A stretch of DNA of 36,014 bases from a virus: the IMG/VR virus record IMGVR_UViG_3300007735_000674, positions 1 through 36,014 of that record; one strand, written 5' to 3'. The notes beneath the pieces were generated by a model. That model ran no database searches. It was not told where the DNA came from and saw only the letters and a program-made list of their open reading frames with translations. A program made the position numbers and the translations under genes. This document shows positions 30,881-36,014 of this stretch, piece by piece; within the stretch, counting starts at the first letter, position 1, and each line of letters starts with the position of its first letter.

Positions 30881-31650
30881 TGCACTACTACCAATTCAAC
30901 ATAGGCGACTATAGGGCTGCAACAGCTCACCTATCCAACGAAGAAGATTTGGCTTACCGCCGTCTTTTGGATATGTACTACGACACTGAAAACAAGATAC
31001 CCCTGGATACCCAGTGGGTTGCCAAGCGGTTGCGAGTGGCAATAAAAGTGGCGGATGAAGTCTTACAAGATATGTTTGTTAAGCATGAGGATGGGTGGTT
31101 TCACGCTAAGTGTGATGACTTGATACAACACTACCACGCTATGGCTGAGAAAAACAGGGTCAATGGACGCCTTGGTGGACGCAAAAAGAACCCAGTGGGT
31201 ATCCCAGTGGCTACCGACTCGCAACCCATCGCAAAGGCAACTATAAACTATAAACTAGAAACCAATAACCATAAGAATACAGATATATGTCCACCTGCCG
31301 GTGGCCCAGAGGTAAAAATTCCAGATTGCAATCATCAAGGGGTCATTGATTTGTACCACCAGCAGCTGCCTACCTTGCGCCGGGTTGAGGTTTGGAACGC
31401 TGCCAGGCAAGGCTACTTGAGACAACGCTGGCGGGAGGTGGCAACGGAACTGGGCAAAGACAAGCCGATCAGCGCTGATGCCGTTTTAGACTGGTTTGAT
31501 GATTTTTTTGGTCACATCAACAAATCAAAGTTTTTGATTGGCAAGGTGAACAGCAAAGACGGGCGAGCGTTTACTGCCGATTTAGAGTGGATTCTGAAAC
31601 CCAGCAATTTTGCAAAAATAGTGGAAGGAAAATATCATGGCGCTCACTAA
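30880..31650 (+). CDS. DUF1376-domain replication protein
   Basis: A 256-residue protein. The ATG at 30880 (GGAGG five to six bases before it) begins MHYYQFNIGDYRAATAHLSN, then EEDLAYRRLLDMYYDTENKI. This is the typical DUF1376/YdaU start found in phage replication initiators. A low-complexity linker follows (about 100-150). The C-terminal part (about 170-256) includes WREVATELGKDKPISADAVL and RAFTADLEWILKPSNFAKI, as in helicase-loader or primosome-type proteins. It probably recruits host replication machinery to the phage origin. No separate helicase gene is found. Confidence 0.85.
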   Translation: MHYYQFNIGDYRAATAHLSNEEDLAYRRLLDMYYDTENKIPLDTQWVAKRLRVAIKVADEVLQDMFVKHEDGWFHAKCDDLIQHYHAMAEKNRVNGRLGGRKKNPVGIPVATDSQPIAKATINYKLETNNHKNTDICPPAGGPEVKIPDCNHQGVIDLYHQQLPTLRRVEVWNAARQGYLRQRWREVATELGKDKPISADAVLDWFDDFFGHINKSKFLIGKVNSKDGRAFTADLEWILKPSNFAKIVEGKYHGAH

Positions 31651-31879
31651 CTTCAAAAAAGAGGAAATTTTCGAAGGCAAATCTGACCTGCTTTGCAGCG
31701 TGGACGGATGCACAAGCCGCTGGAGCGTGAGGATTGACGGGCAGCTACCGAAATGCAGTCATCACCAGTGGCAGCAGCCAAAGTACGGCAACACCAAAAC
31801 CTACCAGCAATACCTGGCAGACAAAAACAGCCCTGGCGTGCCGCCTGTCAGCACCTGGTACAACAAGGGGGCATGGTGA
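31637..31879 (+). CDS. Small protein with Cys/His-rich segment
   Basis: An 80-residue protein overlapping the replication gene by 14 bases. CSVDGCTSRWSVRIDGQ, then CSHHQW (residues 20-45), could hold a zinc ion. The C-terminal NTKTYQQYLADKNSPGVPPV is polar and flexible. Its stop (TGA, 31877-31879) is followed directly by the ATG of the alternate-frame ORF at 31880, and it overlaps the methyltransferase start by seven bases. Similar proteins follow DUF1376 genes in other phages as far as I recall. Function unknown. Confidence 0.6.
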   Translation: MALTNFKKEEIFEGKSDLLCSVDGCTSRWSVRIDGQLPKCSHHQWQQPKYGNTKTYQQYLADKNSPGVPPVSTWYNKGAW

Positions 31880-32820
31880 ATGAGCTGGCTTTATTCGCAG
31901 GCGCTGGTGGAGGAATTATTGGGGGACACCTCCTCGGATGGAGAACAGTCTGCGCTGTTGAGTGGGAACCCTATCCCGCAAGCGTACTGTGCGCCAGACA
32001 AAATGACGGCCTTCTCCCGCCTTTCCCGATTTGGGATGACGTTCAAACCTTTGACGGCAAGCCGTGGCAAGGAATTGTTGACGTTGTATCTGGAGGATTT
32101 CCATGCCAAGACATCAGCTCCGCTGGGGGGGGGGCTGGCATTGATGGAGAGCGCAGCGGGATGTGGCGAGAAATGGCGCGCATCATTCACGAAGTACGAC
32201 CCCAATTCGTCTTTGTGGAAAACTCACCAATGCTCACTTCTCGGGGACTTGGAACCGTTCTTGGAGACTTGGCCTCGATGGGGTTTGATGCGAAATGGGG
32301 AGTGCTGGGAGCAGCAGACGTTGGCGCAAACCACCAGAGGGACAGGATTTGGATTGTGGGCAACGCCAGATACTGGCACAGGCGGGACAAGCGGCTTATT
32401 GAAAGAGGGGAAATTTCACAGAGCAAATGGTCAGCCAATACAAATCAGGTTGGTGGATCAAGTGAACAATCCAAAAATGTGGCCTACACCCAGGAGTTGT
32501 TCGGCAATGGCAGCAACGATAACGCCAGAATCTGCTTGGGCAGAGAATCGGTTTCCAAACTTAGAAACGGTTGTGGGACGAAGACTTTGGCCTACGCCAA
32601 CAGTAAACGACAGCAAAAACTGTACGCTGCCTCCTTCGCAAGTGAAACACGACAACATCCCAGGGGCATTGTTGAGGAATGGCGAAAAGGCTGGTGGGAA
32701 ACTGAACCCAACGTGGGTCGAGTGGCTAATGGGGTGGCCGCTAGGGTGGACAGACTTAAAGCCATTGGAAATGGGCAAGTCCCATTGTGCGCCGCAACAG
32801 CTTGGAGATTGTTAAATTGA
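31873..32820 (+). CDS. C5-cytosine DNA methyltransferase
   Basis: A 315-residue enzyme that transfers a methyl group from SAM to cytosine C5 in a target sequence. Motif I LFAGAGGG (residues 7-14), the catalytic GGFPCQDIS with Cys78, motif VI FVFVENSPM (112-120) and motif VIII NHQRDRIW (153-160) are present. A variable target-recognition region follows (about 165-290), then motifs IX/X (RLKAIGNGQVP near 294-304). The glycine run after the catalytic loop is encoded by ten consecutive Gs. The start at 31873 lies only one base after a GGGGG run, so initiation may instead be at GTG 31876 or by coupling. It may protect the phage from restriction. A second frame is open across the gene. Confidence 0.9.
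   Translation: MVNELALFAGAGGGIIGGHLLGWRTVCAVEWEPYPASVLCARQNDGLLPPFPIWDDVQTFDGKPWQGIVDVVSGGFPCQDISSAGGGAGIDGERSGMWREMARIIHEVRPQFVFVENSPMLTSRGLGTVLGDLASMGFDAKWGVLGAADVGANHQRDRIWIVGNARYWHRRDKRLIERGEISQSKWSANTNQVGGSSEQSKNVAYTQELFGNGSNDNARICLGRESVSKLRNGCGTKTLAYANSKRQQKLYAASFASETRQHPRGIVEEWRKGWWETEPNVGRVANGVAARVDRLKAIGNGQVPLCAATAWRLLN
31880..32815 (+). CDS. Alternate-frame ORF inside the methyltransferase gene (WPTP-repeat protein)
   Basis: A 311-residue frame in +1 relative to the methyltransferase, beginning seven bases after its start and ending five bases before its end. It reads MSWLYSQALVEELLG at the start, ETWPRWGLMRNGECW (129-143), WATP (160-163), WPTP (201-204 and 237-240) and NPTWVEWLMGWP (276-287). 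I recall these motifs from proteins annotated as hypothetical in many phages. The AAGGGGG at 31865-31871 sits eight bases before this ATG, better spaced than for the methyltransferase, and the previous stop TGA abuts it. Whether both frames are translated cannot be decided from one sequence. If the protein is real, it is a full-length overlapping gene. Confidence 0.5.
   Translation: MSWLYSQALVEELLGDTSSDGEQSALLSGNPIPQAYCAPDKMTAFSRLSRFGMTFKPLTASRGKELLTLYLEDFHAKTSAPLGGGLALMESAAGCGEKWRASFTKYDPNSSLWKTHQCSLLGDLEPFLETWPRWGLMRNGECWEQQTLAQTTRGTGFGLWATPDTGTGGTSGLLKEGKFHRANGQPIQIRLVDQVNNPKMWPTPRSCSAMAATITPESAWAENRFPNLETVVGRRLWPTPTVNDSKNCTLPPSQVKHDNIPGALLRNGEKAGGKLNPTWVEWLMGWPLGWTDLKPLEMGKSHCAPQQLGDC
32125..32134 (+). 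repeat. Ten-G homopolymer inside the methyltransferase/alternate-ORF overlap
   Basis: Ten consecutive Gs encode the Gly-Gly-Gly run just after the catalytic PCQ motif. Since the +1 frame is also open, a gain of one or two Gs or a loss of one or two Gs may move translation between frames instead of causing an early stop. Such tracts are classical slipped-strand hotspots. The observed length keeps both methyltransferase halves in frame. Confidence 0.85.
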
Positions 32821-33059
32821 ATTACTTTCAAGCTCACAAACTGCTAGACGAAGTGCGCGATGGACACAATCACAGCTACGCCGACATCACTAAAGCACTT
32901 GAACTGGTTGGAGACATTGACCCAGACGTATGCGGAGATGGCACTAGCTGGTGGCGACCAGGCGCAAAAAGATGGCAGACGGGAATATCTGGTGCAACGG
33001 TTTGTCGAACTGGAACAGGATTTTCCAGGAATCACAGCAATAATTCACCAAAAAATTAG
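32817..33059 (+). CDS. Small hypothetical protein with TTG start (NYFQAHKLLDEV family)
   Basis: An 80-residue frame from a TTG with GGAG nine bases upstream. It overlaps the methyltransferase stop. The start MNYFQAHKLLDEVRDGHNHS, then YADITKALELVGD, resembles a family of about 40-residue phage proteins. Here the frame runs on for another 40 residues that read like the off-frame of the overlapping gene (32860-33072). The true protein may therefore have ended near residue 38 in the ancestor, with a lost stop. Function unknown. Confidence 0.5.
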   Translation: MNYFQAHKLLDEVRDGHNHSYADITKALELVGDIDPDVCGDGTSWWRPGAKRWQTGISGATVCRTGTGFSRNHSNNSPKN

Positions 33060-33072
33060 GGCCATGAAATGA
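32860..33072 (+). CDS. Small hypothetical helical protein
   Basis: A 70-residue protein, MDTITATPTSLKHLNWLETL at the start, ending in EQDFPGITAIIHQKIRAMK. Its stop overlaps the RusA start as ATGA, which argues that at least the C-terminal part is translated. An internal ATG at 32938 (MALAGGDQAQKDGRREYLVQ) is an alternative start. It overlaps the preceding frame by 200 bases. No domain is recognised. It may partner with RusA. Confidence 0.55.
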   Translation: MDTITATPTSLKHLNWLETLTQTYAEMALAGGDQAQKDGRREYLVQRFVELEQDFPGITAIIHQKIRAMK

Positions 33073-33491
33073 TTCAAATTTGTTTTGAAGTGCCAGGGCC
33101 ACCAAGAGGGAAGGGAAGACCGCGGTTTGCCAGGCGGGGTAATTTTGTCAAAACCTACACCGATGCAGCCACAGCCAGCTACGAAGATCAAATCAGGTTT
33201 TACGCACTACAAGCAATGGGAAGCAGCGAACCGCTTAAAACGGCGCTGGAGGCTTTTATTTACGTCAGGCTACCAGTGCCACAGTCTTACTCCAAAAAGC
33301 GCACTGAGGCTTGTTTAAGTGGCTTGGAGAGGCCATGCAAGAAACCAGACCTGGACAACATCATTAAAAGCATGATGGATGGCATGAACGGCATTGTTTA
33401 CGAAGATGATGACCAAGTGGTGGATTTGCACTCAACAAAACGGTATGCAATAAATGCTGGCGTGGATATTTTAATCAAGGAAAAAGAATGA
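33069..33491 (+). CDS. rusA: RusA-like Holliday junction resolvase
   Basis: A 140-residue nuclease that cuts four-way DNA junctions made during replication and recombination. It begins IQICFEVPGPPRGKGRPRFA and has the family signature KKPDLDNIIKSMMDGMNG (91-108), with Asp94, Asp96 and Asp104. This is followed by the acidic EDDDQV (112-117). Its size matches the family. It is coupled (ATGA) to both neighbours. With ERF and the nuclease on the other strand it forms a lambdoid-type recombination set. Confidence 0.92.
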   Translation: MIQICFEVPGPPRGKGRPRFARRGNFVKTYTDAATASYEDQIRFYALQAMGSSEPLKTALEAFIYVRLPVPQSYSKKRTEACLSGLERPCKKPDLDNIIKSMMDGMNGIVYEDDDQVVDLHSTKRYAINAGVDILIKEKE

Positions 33492-33667
33492 TTGAACGTA
33501 AATTTGATGCGCCCGGTAATCCCCCATATTATGTTTGCACGCTTTGCGGTTGGGCATATAGTGGATTGCACGAAGCAAATAAACACGCTTTGAGTTGTGG
33601 GTATAAAGAGCCGCAGCAATTTGCATTTCAAAGCATATCTAGAAAACCGCAGGCGCAAAAACAATGA
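33488..33667 (+). CDS. Small zinc-finger protein (59 residues)
   Basis: The ORF links RusA and NinB by ATGA overlaps on both sides. It carries CTLCGWAY (residues 17-24), then HEANKHALSC (28-37), giving a C2-H-x4-H/C zinc-finger-like motif. The C-terminus is basic and Gln-rich. It could bind nucleic acid. No family is known to me. Confidence 0.6.
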   Translation: MIERKFDAPGNPPYYVCTLCGWAYSGLHEANKHALSCGYKEPQQFAFQSISRKPQAQKQ

Positions 33668-34071
33668 AAATCGCAGTCTGGGAGCCTGTCCAGGCCCACA
33701 AAGAGATGATGACCGTGATCTGGCCTACGCTCAAATCCATGCTAATGGCAGGCCACAAAATGACAATTGAGATCAAGCAAAGCAGGCGTAGCGTGGAACA
33801 AAACGCAATGTTTCACAGTCTAATTGGCAAAATCAGCAAACAAATGGCCACAGCAGGCAGCACTTGGACGCCAGACGATTGGAAAAGATTATTGGTTGAC
33901 CAATGGGCGCACGACACAAACAGAAAGATTGGCAAGGTCTGCCCGAGTCTGGATGGCGAGCGCATTGTCCAGCTTGGCCTGCAAAGCCACAAATTCACTA
34001 CGGGCGAAAGCAGTGAATTTATTGAATTCCTACTGGCCTGGGCAGCGTTAAAAGGCATTGATGTATCCTAA
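33664..34071 (+). CDS. ninB: NinB-like recombination protein
   Basis: A 135-residue protein with the typical NinB pattern: KQSRRSVEQNAMFHSLIGKISKQ (about residues 39-61), WTPDDWKRLLVDQW (about 68-81) and the final EFIEFLLAWAALKGI. In lambda, NinB (Orf) binds single-stranded DNA and helps RecFOR-independent recombination. Here it lies with RusA, again lambdoid in style. It overlaps the next gene by 11 bases. Confidence 0.88.
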   Translation: MKIAVWEPVQAHKEMMTVIWPTLKSMLMAGHKMTIEIKQSRRSVEQNAMFHSLIGKISKQMATAGSTWTPDDWKRLLVDQWAHDTNRKIGKVCPSLDGERIVQLGLQSHKFTTGESSEFIEFLLAWAALKGIDVS

Positions 34072-34339
34072 ACACGTTTACTTCAGAGACAAAGCATTGC
34101 TAAAGCGTGTAGCCCTGCTAGACTGCCAGCACTGCGGCAGCGGGGAAATGGTGCAGGCAGCACATACTAATTGGGGCGGCGGCAAAGGCAGGGGCGTTAA
34201 AGCAGACGATAACCTGGTGGCTGCACTGTGCCAAAAATGCCATTGGGAAATTGACCAAGGCGTAAAATTGACAAAGCAGCAACGGCAAGAAATGTGGCAA
34301 GCAGCCCACGAAAAGACAATAAAGGCACTAAATGATTGA
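34061..34339 (+). CDS. HNH-like/zinc protein of phage recombination region (DUF1364-like)
   Basis: A 92-residue protein from the ATG at 34061. A TTG three bases earlier is also open. CQHCGSGEMVQAAHTNWGGG (about 22-41), then AALCQKCHWEIDQG (about 54-67), form a C-x2-C...H...C-x2-C-H pattern like the treble-clef of HNH and DUF1364-type phage proteins, followed by a helix KLTKQQRQEMWQAAHEKT. Many phages have this gene next to ninB. It could be a structure-specific nuclease, but activity is unproven. Confidence 0.7.
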   Translation: MYPKHVYFRDKALLKRVALLDCQHCGSGEMVQAAHTNWGGGKGRGVKADDNLVAALCQKCHWEIDQGVKLTKQQRQEMWQAAHEKTIKALND

Positions 34340-34841
34340 AATACAGTACAAAGCAACAGAGGATTTAATCCCCTACGCACGCAACAGCCGCACGCACAGC
34401 GCCGAGCAAGTGGCCCAAATAGCCGCCAGCATACGGGAATTTGGCTGGACAAACCCCATACTGATAGACGGCGAGAACGGCATTATCGCTGGGCATGGCA
34501 GGGTGTTAGCAGCACATAAGCTGGGCGAAACGCAAGTGCCAACGATTGAATTGGGACACATGAGCGCAACCCAAAAACGTGCTTACATTATTGCTGACAA
34601 CAAACTTGCATTAAATGCGGGTTGGGATGAACAAATGTTGGCATTAGAAATACAAGATTTAAAAGACGTTGGTTATGATTTGGAATTAACGGGGTTTAAT
34701 GTTGATGATATTAATAAAATTACAACAGAAATAAATTTTGACCCTGCAACAGAAGAAGAACAAGGAAAATTAGATGAACTAGACCCAAAATGGGTTACTT
34801 GTCCTCATTGTGGGAAAGAATTTGATGCAAGACAAACCTAA
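34332..34841 (+). CDS. ParB-like nuclease-domain protein
   Basis: A 169-residue protein overlapping the previous gene by eight bases. The N-terminal 90 residues are a ParB/sulfiredoxin-like domain: DLIPYARNSRTHS, QIAASIREFGWTNPILID, then GIIAGHGRVLAAHKLG and YIIADNKLALNAGWD. In many phages this domain is fused to a DNA methyltransferase. Here the C-terminal part is only an acidic linker plus a CPHCGKEF knuckle (about 157-164), and a Mom-like gene follows. It may guide or supply nucleotides to that modification. Base composition turns AT-rich in its second half. Confidence 0.85.
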   Translation: MIEIQYKATEDLIPYARNSRTHSAEQVAQIAASIREFGWTNPILIDGENGIIAGHGRVLAAHKLGETQVPTIELGHMSATQKRAYIIADNKLALNAGWDEQMLALEIQDLKDVGYDLELTGFNVDDINKITTEINFDPATEEEQGKLDELDPKWVTCPHCGKEFDARQT

Positions 34842-35517
34842 TTTAAAAATTGATTGGGCAAGTCATGATGCAGCTAAATATGCTTGCACGACATGGCATT
34901 ACAGTAAATGTGTTCCTGTTGGTAAATTAGTTAAAATTGGCGCATGGGAAAATGGAAAATTTATTGGTGTTGTTATTTTTGGTCGTGGGGCAACCCCAAA
35001 TTTAGGAAAACCTTATGGCTTAAAACAAGAAGAATGTGTTGAATTAGTTAGAATTGCATTAACAAATCATATAACGCCAGTTAGCAAAATTGTAAAGTTT
35101 GCATTAATGTTTTTGAAAAAAAACAGCCCATTGTTGCGTTTGGTTGTATCGTTTGCAGATCAATCTCAAGGGCATTATGGCGGCATATATCAAGCGGGCA
35201 ATTGGATTTATAGCGGTGAAGGAACACCAGCAAATTTTTACATGATTCATGGTAAATTGACGCATCCAAGATCAATTGGTGCAAAAGGATTGGTACAAAA
35301 CATAGTAGGCGCAAAAAAATTAGATAAAAATGCTACCATTGTGGAAGTTCCTGGAAAATATAGATATTTAATGGCACTTGACAATGATATGAAAAATCAG
35401 ATTAAAATATTATCAAAGCCTTATCCTAAGCGTGAGAAGCAGGCGATGGTCGATTCCCTCGACACAGCGGCGGTGCATCACCGACCCTTACGCTCCAATG
35501 CCAACGTACCCGCATAA
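34825..35517 (+). CDS. mom: Mom-like DNA modification protein
   Basis: A 230-residue GNAT-fold protein from the ATG at 34825 (GGAAAG upstream), overlapping the ParB-like gene by 17 bases. Matching the phage Mu Mom family are TTWHYSKCVPVGK (22-34), IGVVIFGRG (47-55), ECVELVRIALT (70-80) and SFADQSQGHYGGIYQAGNW (109-127). Mom converts adenine to N6-carbamoylmethyladenine and protects phage DNA from many restriction enzymes. The coding DNA is strongly AT-rich to about 35.42 kb, then returns to the local average for the last 30 residues. That suggests a recombination joint. Confidence 0.82.
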   Translation: MQDKPNLKIDWASHDAAKYACTTWHYSKCVPVGKLVKIGAWENGKFIGVVIFGRGATPNLGKPYGLKQEECVELVRIALTNHITPVSKIVKFALMFLKKNSPLLRLVVSFADQSQGHYGGIYQAGNWIYSGEGTPANFYMIHGKLTHPRSIGAKGLVQNIVGAKKLDKNATIVEVPGKYRYLMALDNDMKNQIKILSKPYPKREKQAMVDSLDTAAVHHRPLRSNANVPA

Positions 35518-35932
35518 CGTCAAATGTGCTGAATTGGGCTGCAAAGAACAAAAAAGCAGACTTAATTCGTTTTGTCTCAAACACGGGGGTAAAGACAATT
35601 TACAAGCAAGGCAGACAGACAGCGTATATCAAACACCAGCATGGCGCACAGTCAGGCAGCGTCAATTATCTATACAACCCCTATGCCAAGCCTGCTTAAG
35701 TAGGGGTAAGATAGAAGCAGCACAGCACGTTGACCATGTATTCCCTTGGAAACACATAGGCAAGCACGCCTTCCTTCACAACATTTTCCAAAGCCTATGC
35801 CATGCCGACCACAGTCACAAGACAGCGCAGGAACGTAAGGGTAACTACCTACACTGGACGATGCAAGGCGAGCGCACCTACACCCAAGCTGACTATGCCT
35901 ATGCAATGCGCCAAAATGTGCACACAAATTGA
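35498..35932 (+). CDS. HNH endonuclease (terminase-adjacent)
   Basis: A 144-residue nuclease from the ATG at 35498. An earlier in-frame start at 35432 would run through the mom gene end. Cys pairs at CAELGCKEQ and FCLKHGG come first, then LCQACLSRG and the HNH core EAAQHVDHVFPWKHIGK (His-Val-Asp-His), then NIFQSLCHADHSHKT. Genes of this kind lie next to terS in HK97-like phages, where HNH cleavage aids terminase action at the cos site. This supports circular or cos-type continuity with position 1. Confidence 0.85.
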   Translation: MPTYPHNVKCAELGCKEQKSRLNSFCLKHGGKDNLQARQTDSVYQTPAWRTVRQRQLSIQPLCQACLSRGKIEAAQHVDHVFPWKHIGKHAFLHNIFQSLCHADHSHKTAQERKGNYLHWTMQGERTYTQADYAYAMRQNVHTN

Positions 35933-36014
35933 CACAGTGCTCAAAACAAGCAAAAAATGGGCAAAACAGGGCGAAAAAGGCTAGAAACTTAAATATTTTA
36001 GTTTTATTGGAAAG

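Noticed and set aside
30859-30882. Upstream ATG (30859) for the DUF1376 gene
   Set aside because: It lies inside the preceding gene; the ATG at 30880 has GGAGG at good distance and begins exactly at the family's usual start.
1-36014. Search for direct terminal repeats between the two window ends
   Set aside because: No shared stretch is visible by eye between the first and last hundred bases.

Overview
The window reads as a complete or nearly complete genome of a tailed, siphovirus-like bacteriophage (Caudoviricetes) with an HK97-type head and a long non-contractile tail. It starts just upstream of the small terminase gene and ends just after an HNH endonuclease gene. In HK97-like phages these two genes are neighbours, so the window is probably one genome opened at or near its packaging site. 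Several accessory families (the AAQQALEALE proteins, the INLTPHDIT protein, the DUF1376 replication protein and the methyltransferase type) are ones I associate with phages and prophages of Burkholderiales and freshwater betaproteobacteria. That host assignment is inference only.

Layout. 1-8.3 kb is the packaging and head module: TerS, TerL, portal, S78 prohead protease, major capsid protein, an intrinsic terminator, a second capsid paralogue that lacks the N-terminal scaffold region, then connector, stopper and tail terminator. 8.3-17.7 kb is the tail: tube protein, two small unknown ORFs, an HK97 gp10-like protein, a tail assembly chaperone with a canonical G-GGA-AAC -1 frameshift site, the tape measure, two tail-tip proteins, a GNAT acetyltransferase and a J-like hub. 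17.7-24.4 kb is the host-recognition cluster, with a collar-domain protein, a 1627-residue repetitive fibre and two related small proteins. 24.4-26.1 kb is the lysis cassette: small membrane proteins, a three-TM holin-like protein and an M15 peptidase endolysin.

26.1-30.2 kb is a leftward operon of about 14 small genes, mostly joined by 4-base ATGA overlaps. It encodes an ERF annealing protein, a PD-(D/E)XK nuclease and many unknowns. It starts from a good sigma70-type promoter near 30.24 kb, facing a divergent Cro/YdaS-like regulator that looks leaderless. The two promoters carry the same 22-base sequence (19/22 identical) in inverted orientation, a likely shared operator. 30.3-35.9 kb is a rightward early/middle operon: regulator, DUF1376 replication protein, C5-cytosine methyltransferase, RusA, NinB, HNH-like, ParB-like, Mom-like DNA modification protein and HNH endonuclease.

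Most notable observations: (1) the methyltransferase gene (31873-32820) is overlapped along almost its whole length by a second open frame (31880-32815) whose protein carries WPTP repeats and resembles a protein family in its own right, with a ten-G tract inside the overlap; (2) tandem capsid genes separated by a terminator; (3) the chaperone frameshift; (4) the ParB-like/Mom-like pair in an AT-rich block; (5) the inverted operator-promoter pair. No integrase or CI-type repressor was recognised, so the lifestyle is undecided. There are no gene-free stretches over 300 bases.
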